Assembly: GCA_015501605.1 (NCBI GenBank) | Contig: JADNRZ010000043.1 | Span: 108,605-172,604 of the forward strand | Length of the DNA stretch: 64,000 nucleotides | Direction of reading: 5' to 3' | Origin: Panaeolus papilionaceus | Taxonomy: Eukaryota > Basidiomycota > Agaricomycetes > Agaricales | Shown: in pieces, positions 10,752 through 22,273 of the stretch | Numbering within the stretch: the stretch's first letter is position 1 | Layout: every line of letters begins with the position of its first letter | Translations under genes and position numbers: made by a program | Notes under the pieces: model-generated | What the model saw: only the letters and a program-made list of their open reading frames with translations | What the model was told of the DNA's origin: nothing | Database searches by the model: none

Positions 10752-12025
10752 ATGCCAGAGTACAGGTTTCTTCATGTAACAGGTCCTATATCTGCGAAAC
10801 CCTTATCTGGAAGTCTCCCAATTTTTAACACACAAGTGACGTTGTACGTAGTTCGTACCTGGAAGCTTGTTGTAACACCGTGACTCATCAGTTTGAGCCC
10901 TTTATAGACTCTTGGGTTTGACAGGGGTTGGTAAAAGTAATGTGCGTCCAACATTTCTTGACCATCAGTCTCCTGCACTCACATGTCTTTGGTCTAGTTC
11001 TTAGAATGCCTTCATGGTGACCACTCCCTAGCCATCGCTGGGGACTCGCTCGAAAGCGTCACTCAGGACGTAGTTTGTTACGAGCTTCTAAACGTATCTT
11101 GTGGCGGGTTCCGTCATCCTATCTACTTCGTCGACTGCCCGGGTTTTGCAGACAATCACTTGTCTGAGTTGCAGGTAGTTAAGAAGTTGCAAACATGGTT
11201 ATCAGCTCAAGAGTGAGTAATATTTGATCGACGCTTGGATTATCGGGACTTCAGTGCTAATAATAGCACCTTGACCCTGCCGTCAGTGGAAACCCTAACA
11301 TAGACACTCTACTTTATTTCCATCGCATAACCGATAAACGCGTGTCAGGGAGTCAACGAAGAGCTCTCAGCTTAATCAAGAGCATGGTGGGCACACCTGG
11401 TGGCTATTTATGGGTTGGCGCGGTCACTACGATGTGGGACACGCTCTGGAAGGAGGACCAGCTGCGGTGCGCAAACGAGCGATTCCGAGAGTTAAAGGAT
11501 GAACACCTCAAGGTATGTGGCAAATTGTAGAGCATAGGAACTGTCACTGATGCTACATTCTTCCCGACACTGAAGGCTACCTTTGGACCCGATGCCGAAA
11601 AAGCATTCCAATTTCATAATACCCAAGAGTCGGCTTTGCGTATTCTGGATGACGCTATGCTCATGAGAAAGAAAAAGTTCACGAAATCCCTCATCCTCGG
11701 CAGCTTGCGCGATCCTCCATTCAAAAGTTTCAGCGGATCCAAGCTCCGCAAGTCACCCTTCGCGCTTCAACTTTATCAACTTCTGGTCGATCGTATCGCT
11801 GCAGTACAACAGCAACTCCGTAATCTTAATGACGACATTGGCAATGAACCAGCTCATTCTAACCAGGAGCTTCTTGAACACCTTACCCACACGAAAGCCG
11901 AGGCGGAGGCTAATCTTGCGACTTTACAGAGGGAACTAGTCGAATTCGGAGAGCCTCCACGTCCGAAGACTAACTTTAGGGACACGGTCATAAGCCTTCT
12001 TACACGAGCGAAGAGGGATCAGTAG
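10752..12025 (+). CDS. P-loop GTPase (AIG1/Era-like G domain), copy A, 5 exons, 338 aa
   Basis: Exons 10752-10843, 10908-10941, 10998-11212, 11287-11512 and 11576-12025; phases fit exactly. Exon 2 is only 34 nt and encodes the Walker A/G1 loop (GLTGVGKS, residues 34-41). G3 is DCPGF; the position of G4 (normally N/TKxD) reads TTMWD, so guanine recognition may be unusual. A VSGSQRRALSLIK block and a C-terminal coiled-coil-like helical region (residues about 210-320, rich in E, L, Q) follow. The exon pattern is shared with copies B (15873) and C (36011), which supports every splice site. Such single-G-domain proteins are expanded in Agaricomycetes and mostly uncharacterised. The gene ends 60 bp from the convergent reductase gene. 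Confidence 0.85.
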
Positions 12026-12084
12026 GGCATGTCTATTAAGCATCCAGTAGTATAAAATAAAAGCTCGTCTAAAGTACGTACATA

Positions 12085-13636
12085 TTACAATCTAGCAGAA
12101 TGGGCGACGAGTGTGGGTTTAATGAATTTCCTGTCTTTCCAATATCTTACCCACTCCCGAGCATCTTTCCCGTTCAGCATCTTCGTCTCCCGGAATGATT
12201 CACTCCACTTCTTTGCGTTGTCTGTCTTGAAGGGGCCGAATAGCGCGAACTCTCGCTTGGAGTACACCTCAGGCGCACTGTTCTGTACCGCAAACTCACT
12301 AGCCATGTAGAGCATTTGCATAGGCCTGATTAACTTGATTGAGGGCTAAGGGTTGTCGAAAATTTTGTGTTAGAACCGACGATTACTCACATGGATAGTT
12401 TAGAGATGAACTTACAGTCGTAATCATCGCCCGAGAACTTCCCACTGACTCAGCGTAATCCACAAGTCGTTCAAGCCAGACATCGGAGGGCACAACCTTT
12501 ATAGGATCAGCTGTGACACCTTCGCTCAGTAAGGCAGGACCAAATATCTCTGTGACGGCGTCGCATTGAATGGGCAGAGGGCTGGTTATGTTGAACAGAG
12601 AGGGGTATCTCTCTTGGCGAGAGGAAAGAGCGATGTCAACTGTGCATCTGGCCACCATGTCGACAGCCAGCCAGGAGACACACTAAATAAAATAAGATGA
12701 CATTAGCGTGAAATGAGGGAGACTAATGTCAATACGCACTCCAGGCTGTGAAGGGAAAACTCCCAGTGTAAGACTGGTCTTAACCACAAGAGGCATCCAC
12801 TCTTCGATTGGCCAAGCACCATTGCGTTTACTTCCGCACAGTTGTCCAATACGGAGGGAGGAAGAGTTTAAGGGCGTCTCTTCTAGCACCTGGAGAGAGA
12901 TTAGTTACCGAAATGAGTTCCCGATATGAAAATAGAGACCGACGCACCCGATCAACCACGTATTTCGCCTCGGCGTATCCGAATCCCACAGTATGACGTG
13001 GGTCCTTTAGCACCTCCTCGGGTACTGCTCGTTCTTCACTCCATCTGACACTTGTGCTAATGGACGAAGCGAATAAGAAGCGGATGAAATGCGAGTTTGG
13101 GGAGGAGAGGGCGAATTTTATCAGACGACATGAGCCGCTGATGTTGGATTCAAAGCGATGAACGGGTTGGATGAAATTAACCGGCCACGCGAGGTGAATG
13201 ACCAGCGTGACGCTGTGACGAATCTAAGAGCACGTCCTTCAGTTATACAATTGGAGCAAGGTTACATTTTACACACCTCTTCGTAAAGCTCTGGATCCAA
13301 ACCGAAATCGTCCAACTCCAGGTCTCCGACCAGAAGGCTTAGTCTGTCGTCCTCGAGTTGAAGCGGGTTGAGCCCTTTGTCGACAAAAGCCTGAGTCTGA
13401 CGTGACTTGAGTGTTGATTTTCCCATTCGATTGAAAGCATAAATTTTGGATACGGCGGGCGAATCTAGAAGAAACGAGAGAACGTAGGAGCCCAGACTGC
13501 CAGTCGTCCCAGTCACGAAGGCCACAATATCCTTGGGTAAATGCTGGGAAGGTGTCTGGCTATTTGCTGATGTCGATGGGATGCGATACTTTTCGATGAG
13601 GTCGTCAATCTGCTTGGTGCGAGTGGTGGTAGACAT
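12085..13636 (-). CDS. Thioester-reductase-type NAD(P)-binding protein (NAD_binding_4), stand-alone, 437 aa
   Basis: Exons 13636-13277, 13223-12948, 12889-12740, 12682-12416 and 12345-12085, all phase 0 joins. The product matches the C-terminal R domain of fungal adenylate-forming (NRPS-like) reductases, which releases a carrier-bound acyl thioester as aldehyde or alcohol. Seen: the dinucleotide loop FVTGTTGSLGSYVL (GTTGSLG at 43-49), a DLELDDFGL block, and the catalytic pair Y203-x3-K207 in GYAEAK. No adenylation or carrier domain is encoded, and no partner gene is nearby. The frame is open further upstream to 13759, adding a hydrophobic stretch, but I chose 13636 because the protein from MSTTTRTKQ fits R-domain linkers better. 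Substrate unknown. Confidence 0.8.
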
Positions 13637-14448
13637 TGTTGTGTTTTGAATGGCGACTGAGCTGGAAGCTGGTTGGTATAAAAAGAACGAAATGGCAAGG
13701 AAATATGTTAGGTTTAAATAGTAGTGACGCCTCACGAAGGTCCTTCGCACCAGTACCAAATCAGTACCAAATCGTTGCTCTTCGGTGCCGAGAAGTAAAG
13801 CTCTTAGTCGCTCTGTTCAGTCCTTCTAAACCTCCCGACTTTCCGCATTGATATCCATTAGTTCATCCTTAAATTTTAAGAACAATGGCAGCGACCCTGC
13901 GCGATTGTATTGAATACAATTTTCCAGACATTGTAATTAAACTTGTAATTGTGAAAATACCTAGGATAATACTTGGAGTCAAGATCTAATATCTCCAGTG
14001 AGCCGCTGTTTCAGTGTTGATGCTAGATCCATGAGAGCCACAAATCAGTACTAAAAGTACATGTAATCATAGCCATTCTATCATCAAGCCAGCGGTAAGT
14101 ACTAAGACCCCACCAATGAGTGCAGTTGAGCCATGCGACTCTACTAGAGGCATCGTTTGTGTCATTTGGATTTCGTAACCCTTTACTGATGACATCACGG
14201 AATCAACCCTGAATTAGCCAAAGAGGAAGCCCTGCCCATTTACAATCTCGAGCGATACGAAAATAATTGTATCTTCTAATTATACTTTCTCGTCCAGTTA
14301 TCTGAGTGACTTGAGCCCGAGTCCAGCCGAGTCCGCACCACATTATTGCCACGTGTGACTAGGGCGAAATCCTAACGTTGAATCAGACCAACTACACCGA
14401 GTCAGCACAACTTGAAACCTACCTATACTCCCTTTCACAATTTCATCC
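13637..14448. other. Divergent intergenic region, no gene seen
   Basis: Upstream region of both the reductase (minus) and the F-box gene at 14449 (plus). No ORF with protein character and no recognisable repeat. Confidence 0.45.
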
Positions 14449-15837
14449 ATGGAACCTGTATTTCCCGTAGAAATACTTGGTCACATCATAGATATCTTCT
14501 GCGAGGAACAATCTCGTCAACATAAACCCAACCTTGGTTCATGCACACTCACCTGCAATCTCTTTGCTTCCATATGTCGTCCGTACGCCTTTCGCCATAT
14601 TTTTTTGGGAAGGCCAATGCTAGGCAGAGGAGTCCTAAAGAGACGGCTTTTCCGTCTCATTGATCTTTTTGATAGTCAACCCGACCTCAAAGGTTATGTA
14701 CGAGAACTCACACTCGTTACCACAGCGTTTCGGGGTGGTGAATTTAACCCGACGGAGAGTCAAAGGTGCTGGGCCTCACTTTCTTCCTTTTCAAATCTCC
14801 AAACCTTGTCCATCCTGTGTATGCTGAGTCGGTACGCATTTTGTGACAACTGGTTACGGTGCACCTATTACCTTTTACGCGATTACCTACGTCAAGAGTC
14901 CCTACAATCCCTAGATGTTGATAGTTCATCGGCAACACTATCCGCGGCCATTTTGCTCTCTGGCCCTCACCTCCAGCACCTTCGAATTAAGGGCTGGACG
15001 ACAGTACCATTCGGTCCCCAACCCGCCTCAAAACCCCTGCCTACATCCAACATTGGAAGCCTCGACATCGCACGTGAAAATCAATTCCCTCTTTCGACCC
15101 TGCTGGCGCTACCATCCCTCGAGAAACTATCGTTTACTGCCTTCGTACATGAGGAACAGGAAAGCACTATTGACCAACGTGAACCATCATTCCGACTCAA
15201 GGAGCTACGCTTGGCTTTCCGGAATTCAAATGGTGCTCAGATGCAACAGTTTGTCGACTTTTACCTCAATCACGCTCAAAGATGCGGTAAACCACCGTTC
15301 TCTTGTTTGGAAGCATTGGACATCACGGCGGTTACCAACGAGGATCTGCCACCCATCCGAGATATGCTCAATCAAGAATTTCGCCTGAAATCATTCCGTT
15401 TTGAAAGTTAGTACCTTCTGCCAATATCTCGTGAACGACTCTGATACTATTTTTTGTCCTCAGCTATGCCATCCGAAACACCGTCATGTCCAATTTCCAA
15501 ACTGATCCCCAGTCTCTCTCGGAAACTTGCTACATGCACAACCGTCGAGCTCCAGATTACGGCCACACACGACGAATATGAATCAACGGTTGTTTCCCTC
15601 TCCAATATAGTTTCATCTCTCGCTGGCCATAATGTTTTGGAGTTCCTCAAACTGGAGCTCAAGTGTTCGACTGTAGGCGACAGCCATCCTGACCCTTGGG
15701 CGCCGCTCCGGCACATCCTCACCACCGCTACTTCATTTCCTGATTTGAGGGACGTGATGATTGACGGCTCCACTATTCTTAAGTATAGAAAGACAGAGAG
15801 TGGACGTAGAAAACAGTTTTTGAATTACTCGTCTTAA
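14449..15837 (+). CDS. F-box-like protein, 2 exons, 443 aa
   Basis: Exons 14449-15406 and 15464-15837 around a 57-nt intron (GTTAGT donor, CCTCAG acceptor, phase 1). The N-terminus FPVEILGHIIDIF with a Cys-rich CTLTCNLFASICRPYAFRHI segment is F-box-like, and the whole protein is a clear paralogue of the 2095-3438 gene, with matching blocks (NQEFRLKSFRFES, LSRKLATCTTVEL, PWAPLRHIL) and the intron at the same place and phase. The body is Leu-rich and LRR-like. Presumably an SCF ubiquitin-ligase adaptor with unknown target. It ends 35 bp from the convergent GTPase copy B. Confidence 0.85.
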
Positions 15838-15872
15838 ATAGGCCACATATGTAAAACTTGGAATGAAATACT

Positions 15873-17132
15873 CTATTTCAACAATTTATTCCGAAGAAAC
15901 TTGGTGGCGCGGTGTCGAAGACTCGGTTGCGCGGTAGATGGGTCCGGCAACGCCAAAAATTGTTCCTTTTCCTGTTTCAGCTCCTGGAGGAGGTTCTCTG
16001 CGACCTTCAGGTCACCTCCCAAAATCCTTGTCAGCTCCGCATTTGAGCGAGTATCCTCCTGACTGAGATCTTCTTTCATCACTTGCGTCCTCTGCTCAAG
16101 GCTGGCAATTCTGGCCTCCAAGAGCTCATAGAGTGGCTGCGCAAATGGCCCTCCCCTCAACGTATTACCACTGTATTTCACAAAAGGCGGATCACGGAAC
16201 GTGTTCAGCCAGCCGCTTTCCGCCCAGAGACCCAAGGCTTCGTTCAGAATGTGTAACGCCGAGTCCTGTGTGTTGAAAAATTTAAACACGCCAGGATTGG
16301 GCCCGCAGAAGTCCTATTCATAAAATCAATAATATGAACACAACACACAGCCATGAAAATGCTCTAGGGCGAGGCTTACTCCTATGTGATCACGCCGAAG
16401 TTGCACCAATTTCTCTTCTGCACCAGAAACTTGATGATCCAGGAGCATGTCCCACATTGTTGTTACTACGCCTATCCATGCGCTAAATTTACCTGGGTCC
16501 CCCACCAGCGACTTTAAAAGATTTATCGTCCGTCTTTGACTTCCAGGTAGACGCTTATCCGTTATGCGATGGAAGTATAAGACAACTTGTGGTGAACTAC
16601 ACGTCAAGACAAATCCGGTAAGCTATCATTCAGCATTCTGCGTGGCAAAGAACATTCAACATACGTCGCTCGATCAGATACCCAGGTTTGAAGTGCTTTA
16701 ACGATCGCCAGCTCGGATAACTCGTTATCGGATGTACCTGGACAGTCTATGAGGTAGATATTGTCGGTGATGAGCTCCTCGTGTATTACATTCGTGAGTT
16801 TATAGGTGGTGATTTCCTGTGTTACGCTTTCAAGGGAGTCGCCTGATATGTTCATGTCTCTATGCCCCGCTAGGCATTCCATAAACTAGGAATCCAAGCA
16901 ATAAGGTCAGCGTAGTGTACGATATTAAAGACAATCCAGGCTGACATTACTCTTTCCAACGCCAGTAGATCCAAAAAGTCTACAGTTAAGATTATGGGTT
17001 TGGCTGATCACTCGACATTGAATATTTAGAATTTTGGACGTACAGTATGAACGTTCCGCTTAGTTTGGTACCGTTTTCGACTACCTCTGCCGAGATAGGT
17101 CCATCGATTCTTAGCTGTGAATATTTTCTCAT
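15873..17132 (-). CDS. P-loop GTPase (AIG1/Era-like G domain), copy B, 5 exons, 333 aa
   Basis: Exons 17132-17044, 16979-16946, 16885-16665, 16596-16380 and 16313-15873. Exon 2 is again exactly 34 nt and encodes the P-loop (GSTGVGKS, residues 33-40). G3 is DCPGT and the G4 position is TTMWD. A LPGSQRRTINLLKSLVG block follows, and the C-terminal third is charged and helical (EARIASLEQRTQVM, EQFLALPDPST). Exon borders and phases equal those of copies A and C. The start at 17132 gives MRKYSQLRIDGPISAE; the GPIS motif just before the P-loop exon is present in all three copies. Reading is intact. Role unknown. Confidence 0.85.
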
Positions 17133-17458
17133 TCTTTCGATTACGATGATCCAAAAAGTAAGGTGGTGCTGCGAAGAGAACGATACTCAAGTTAATTCAC
17201 GACTGTGACGCCGATTATGAACTGATTACTGATCAGTCCAGGAATAGACGACCTGTGACTGCCTGATGTCAGCTCTATAGAGTAAGCCGCACTTGGATTT
17301 CGTATAATGATTGTGCGGTAGTGTGGCATAAAAAATGTGAGCGTTGTGTATAGGAGTCTTACTAGCATTCGACCAGCTCGTCGATTTCCCCGTCTGGCAC
17401 ACTCTCGAGGTCAGCTAACCTTGTTGCAATGTACATGCATTTCCTAGCTCTATATATT
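17133..17458. other. Intergenic spacer, possible terminal exon of the F-box gene
   Basis: The upstream flank of GTPase copy B and downstream flank of the F-box gene at 17459. On the minus strand a short open stretch (ending DLESVPDGEIDELVEC then TAG near 17360) could be a last exon of that F-box gene, but I could not place a convincing splice pair. Confidence 0.3.
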
Positions 17459-18415
17459 CTATTCTACGTCCAAATGCTCTATTGTCATAAACGGTTGTAC
17501 TCCAGCCCTCCCCGCACATTCAACAAGAAATCTGACGATCGAACATGATACATCATCCATATTGCCTTTCACCACCAAGCGCTTCAAGTTCCCCCCGGGC
17601 GAGAGCGATGCACCATCTCCTCCACAAAGCCGAGGACGTTGTGATGATTCTGCTTCCCATACATGTTGAATATGAAGTGATTCCAGGTTCGGAAAGTATT
17701 CGAGAAAAGCGAGGGGGAATGAGTGCGTGTGGAGGATGACAAGTTCCTTGATACCACTGTACGGAAGTATAGACGTATCTGGGCCTGATGAATTCGGTGC
17801 GCCTCTTCTCCACCATCTTCCTAATACACCCCGAAAAGAAACTCCGCTGAGCGTCAAAGTGTGCAAGTATGATGACTCCATTATCGTTTGAAGCAGGTCG
17901 CCTTTGGGGATTTCTTGGAGATAGAGCGAGCGCAATGTCGGTTTGGACGTAACGTATACTTCAATGAGGTTGTGATAGAAAGCCTGGAGGTTAGATGGCG
18001 TGATCCATGGATCGTTGCTGTCGCCTGTGAGAACAGCGAGACTGGTCAAGTTAGGAATAGAGGTGAGAAGCTTGGATATGGTGAAGAGTTGTGCTGGTGT
18101 TAGGTCCGCGCTTTCAGCGTCATCACCCGAACGTATATCGATATACAGCGCACGGAAGTGTGTAAGAAGAAGGGGGTTGTTTTCGAGAGTGTCAATGAGT
18201 CGAAACAAGCACATTTGGGCTGACTTGTTTCCAGCAAATGCAAGATTTATACTGGAGTAGAGCCGGGGTTGGGAAATATGCCACATAGTTCTGCACACGA
18301 GCGAACATGCCAGAAGGGCAAGAAGTCTCTGCGGGTCGTTCTGGTCTGCTGAGATCTCGTTGACAATGTTTTCCAACAACTCAAGTGGGAGAACTGGTTT
18401 GGAAGGGGGCATCAC
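17459..18415 (-). CDS. F-box-like protein, 318 aa, possibly shortened
   Basis: A single open frame from ATG at 18415. The start PVLPLELLENIVNEI with a Cys-rich segment (LACSLVCRTMWHISQPRLYS) is a typical agaric F-box signature, followed by a Leu-rich LRR-like body (LTHFRALYIDIR, LHTLTLSGVSF, NLESLHIQHVW). It ends early with MTIEHLDVE; related proteins normally run on for another 60-120 residues, so either the 3' part is lost or a terminal exon remains unplaced (see 17133-17458). It belongs to a different F-box subgroup from the two paralogues at 2095 and 14449. Target unknown. Confidence 0.75.
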   Translation of the reverse strand: MMPPSKPVLPLELLENIVNEISADQNDPQRLLALLACSLVCRTMWHISQPRLYSSINLAFAGNKSAQMCLFRLIDTLENNPLLLTHFRALYIDIRSGDDAESADLTPAQLFTISKLLTSIPNLTSLAVLTGDSNDPWITPSNLQAFYHNLIEVYVTSKPTLRSLYLQEIPKGDLLQTIMESSYLHTLTLSGVSFRGVLGRWWRRGAPNSSGPDTSILPYSGIKELVILHTHSFPLAFLEYFPNLESLHIQHVWEAESSQRPRLCGGDGASLSPGGNLKRLVVKGNMDDVSCSIVRFLVECAGRAGVQPFMTIEHLDVE

Positions 18416-19780
18416 TCCAGGCCATGCTGGAACTCGTTCGAATGACTTTCATGGGCTTTATATGGCATGATCGACAGCTGTGGGTATTCATCACTTCTGG
18501 ACCGAAATTCATCCCATAAATAACAACCTGATACACATCGGGTCCGCTGCTCTGACGTTTTATATCCTCAATGCCCTGATGCTTCACATGGGCGTTATAA
18601 TTAAACGGGAACCTTTGACCGTGTATAGTGATTTGCTACACTGTCGATTATGATTCGCCCGCTTGTGTAGGATCTGACATAGATGAAAGATTGAATACTT
18701 ACCCGCATCATGTCGTGGCACAAATAGTTTGCTATTTTAAAGTCGATATTCAATAACCTGTTGCGTGGATAGACACTAGGATAGCACTGGAGACATATGG
18801 TGAGTGTACCATTGCATGTGCCACGTTACGCTGAAGAGAAATGCGATAACAAAACCTGATGGTCGATAGACCAAAAAGAACAGGGGAATTGAGCCATTGG
18901 AAAACAAGGACTTGTCCCAAGGGTTCTACTTATGCGTTCTGCGCAATACCCTGCACATCTCCCAGTCTTTCCACTAACCATATGCACCAGCAAATTACCC
19001 CCATAAATCATAGCCATAACCCAGCAACGGAGGCTACAACAAATCCTGATGCGCACACGATAAACAAATGTGCGCGCAGACTCTACAAGACTGATCATGA
19101 ATTGTACCTGGGGAGAGGAGCACAACGTGGATGATGTTGCATGGAATGGTCCACCGATGATTATGATCGCAGAATGGACTGAGAATGGATGAGGAATGAC
19201 GACAAGACAAGGATATGAGATAAAACAGCAATTAATAAGCCACAAGATGTGTGTATGATACTGAAAATGAATAGGAGGGAACGAGTCAGATGGTCAGTAG
19301 TCACCTGTGGCGGGGGGGACTGTTGTCTGTGGGCGCATCTGAGAGTTGAGGTCCGAATAAAGTGGTGGAGAGAGGCGAGTGACCTGAGAGAGAGAACAGG
19401 GTTGATAAGGCCAAAATTAAGAAGAGAATGACGACGGGAACTTGGCCTTGGCTTGATTCCAGATGGGTACGATGTACCAGCAGACAGGTTTCGGATGTTG
19501 TCTGAGCAGATATGGAGCAGATGGGTTATTTTCTTATTCGAGAGATCAGAGGGAAAGTAGGTAACAAAATTGACAGAGAGAAAGATGGACGATACAGTGA
19601 GCAGGAATGGTGCACGGACGTCAACAATAGCAAGCCACGTCGAAATTCCCACCCTTGCACAACCTCCTATCGTCATCCCCTCGCGTAGAATATCGCATTC
19701 AGCGCTTTACATCACTCATCTCAAGTATAGTTACATTTCACTCGTTTGATTTGTTTAAAAGTTCAGTATTTGGGACATTT
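18416..19780. other. No confidently supported gene
   Basis: Long overlapping ORFs exist on the minus strand (19676-19161 and 19245-18826) with hydrophobic stretches that could be exons of a membrane protein, but splice sites, start and family could not be fixed. No repeats recognised. Confidence 0.35.
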
Positions 19781-20306
19781 TACATTTAGGAGATGGAATA
19801 AGACATGACTACCGGCATCCGTTTGAGTTCATCACGATCAGGGTTTGTAGGTGTGGACTGCGCCCACCTGATGAGCCCTCTGGTATGCAAAAACCCGCCC
19901 AGATTAGATGTCCTCTCTGATAGAGTGGTCTATGCCATCCATAAGCATCCGCCTTTATCCCTTGAAACACTGGGTCAATTTTCGTCCCCTGGCATATACG
20001 GTCATCCTGGGGGAAGCTGGTCCATATCCAGAGGAGCTTCAAAGTCGAGTGGTCTGGGTGAAGCATCGCAGTGAGGATCGGGAGAGACCATGGGATGAGT
20101 CGCTCTCCTGTGTGCAACATCTGCTGCTCCTACCATCGGATGGCCGCATATTCTTAAGTAGCTCAACCGGCGGGGAGTGTACATCGGGAGAATGGAAGGT
20201 TTTGGTGATGTGCCGTGAATGATGTTTGTTGAAGAGTGTTTGAGGTACATCGAGAGTGTGTATTGTGCTCTGGGAGGTTCAGTTAAATGAGTGGGGTATT
20301 TATTTG
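19781..20306 (-). pseudogene. Copy 2 of the CCGATGTAC / TTCAATCTCC gene family
   Basis: TATA-like ATAAATACC at about 20305-20295, conserved start context CCCGATGTAC (ATG at 20184) and a weak 3' motif (TCCATCTCCTAAATGTAA) near 19781-19799. The start frame runs about 60 codons (MYTPRRLSYLRICGHPM...) to a stop. The upstream 250 bp also resemble the region upstream of copy 5 (blocks near 20427-20560 and 24925-25035). Decayed; function unknown. Confidence 0.45.
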
Positions 20307-20997
20307 TTTTGGGCTTCGGCGAGTGATTGACCAAGTAACTGGCTCTCGACGTCGACGTTGATGCCGCAACACGAGGTGTCGATGACGCCCGTCTTCTATT
20401 GCGTTGAACAACTTTTAGGCTCGCCAATCTCAGGCTTTGGGCTTTCGATGCTATTTTGGGTATTTGCCGTCGCCAATTGTTTACACTTGGTGATCGACGC
20501 TCGGTCCAGCTCGCGCCCCTAGCATCTTCATGGACCATAATCAAGAAACAATAAAAAACATCTCAAGGTATCCGAAGGTGAAACGTGTCTGCCCTGACAG
20601 TGCAACATGTCATATATTTCACCACAATTAAACAAAACATAACGACAATACAGAATTACAATTAGGAGATTGAACCAAACAAAAAGCGGCCACATGTGCG
20701 TGCCCGACACAACACGACAACATGATGGTCCACATCTGTGGTGGTCGTTGGTGGACGCCCGAGCAGAGGTTGACTCGGATAGGGCAGCCAATTACGTTTC
20801 AGACAGCTTCCAGCAAGCGCCTCTGATGCTTTGTGCGAGATGCAGGGGGTGCCAACAGTCGACGGTAATCATCTACAGCTCGAGCGGGGGAGCCGGATAT
20901 GCCTCCAACGTCCGCACAATGCCATATTAGAGCTCATGCGGATAATGACAAGGCTGAATGATTGGAAGAACACATTTGTTTGGCCAGGGTCGTGCCC

Positions 20998-22273
20998 AGT
21001 GTTGGCCCAGTCGGCGACTATAGTCTCTAGTCGAGTGGTCGACTAACATAGACTGACCCGACTAGGAACCGACTGTGCCCATAAAAGGGAGAATAGTCTA
21101 CGACCGTGCTTACAAAGGCTCGACTCTCACACGGCCCATCAGCGAGTGGACTATGACTAGGCAAAGCGGACCGACGCTACGCGCGGCATTCACCGAGGCC
21201 TTACTGTCCGCATCCTGGCACCTTTCTGCTCTCATCTCTGCGGCAGTGGATATCCTTCCCGCCCTCTATACTCAGACAAAGAACCAGACGAAGCTAAGTA
21301 AGGGCACGTGCACACAACACAGGAAGAACGTGGAGACAACGAAAATCACGGACAAAACCCGAAGCCTTAAAGGCCTCGGAATCGTTCCAGGTGGTATCTA
21401 GAACTAATATCTAGTGCATTCATCCGTTTTGTGTATTCAGCTTGAGCTTTACCTGGCGACCACATTACTTAAGTAACACGGAAATGATAATTAGTACACT
21501 CTCAGAATATGTGCCAATGGGATTATTTGCCTTCACCATCTTGATGGATAAGACTGGTTTTGACTTAATGTCGCAATTTCAAAGGGAACTATGCCCCGAG
21601 ATTATAAAAATTACTCCATAGAAACTCCTACACTGAATGAAAGGTATAAAGCTGCAAAAACGAGAGCTTTTTTCTACAATCATATAGTACCCCAATCACA
21701 TCGGAGAGCCATGAGGAAGTGGCCTCGAGAACTTTTCACTGATCACCCAAAGTATATCCCGAACCAAAATGTCACTCTGCGCCCTCCCGAGGTATGGGCC
21801 AATGATGCTAAGGACAAGGTTCGAGTGATCTGTACACTCTGTCTTACGGATAGGGTCGGAGCTATTGCTAGTACAAAGGAGGAAGAAAGAGCACACAACG
21901 GAGAGCAGATAATTCCCAGATCCCTAGAAGATATCAAACTCGATTGTAAGTTTTCAACTACATGTCCTGACTGTGTCCTATGGAACATTGATGTACATCA
22001 GTGATGGGGAGTTTGATTATGACCTCGATTTTGACTATTTAACTCAATATAATGTATATTTCATCTTTCTTTATACAAATTAAACATCTATCTACTATTT
22101 ACACTGTTATCTATGGCGGCATCAGTGAAGTGATGGTGCTTGATTGATCGTGTGAATGAAATTGGTAGATGGGAAAGTCGAGAATAGTCGACTCCAGTCG
22201 ACCAAAGTCCTGACACGACTGACCCGACTTAGCGGACGACTAATCCGACTTAGTCGCCGACTGGGCCAACACT
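20998..22273. mobile_element. hAT-like non-autonomous element with a cargo-like ORF
   Basis: Perfect terminal inverted repeats of about 23-24 bp (CAGTGTTGGCCCAGTCGG...) with many subterminal CGACT/AGTCG motifs on both sides, as in hAT elements. Flanks share GTGCCC (20992-20997 and 22275-22280 in the same register), consistent with an imperfect 8-bp duplication. Length 1,276 bp. It has no transposase domain, so it must rely on a source element. Confidence 0.7.
21591..22004 (+). CDS. Unknown 137-aa ORF inside the hAT-like element
   Basis: An intact frame MPRDYKNYSIETPTLNERYK... ending NIDVHQ. It is basic in the middle and has two Cys pairs (CTLC and CPDC) about 45 residues apart with a further Cys between, suggestive of a small zinc-binding fold; the spacing does not match a BED finger. 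I do not recognise the family. Whether it is expressed, captured host sequence or a transposase remnant cannot be said from here. Confidence 0.35.
   Translation: MPRDYKNYSIETPTLNERYKAAKTRAFFYNHIVPQSHRRAMRKWPRELFTDHPKYIPNQNVTLRPPEVWANDAKDKVRVICTLCLTDRVGAIASTKEEERAHNGEQIIPRSLEDIKLDCKFSTTCPDCVLWNIDVHQ

Noticed and set aside
13637..13759. Longer N-terminus for the reductase (hydrophobic leader from 13759)
   Set aside because: R-domain proteins do not carry such a leader and the downstream Met gives the expected start; RNA data could overturn this.
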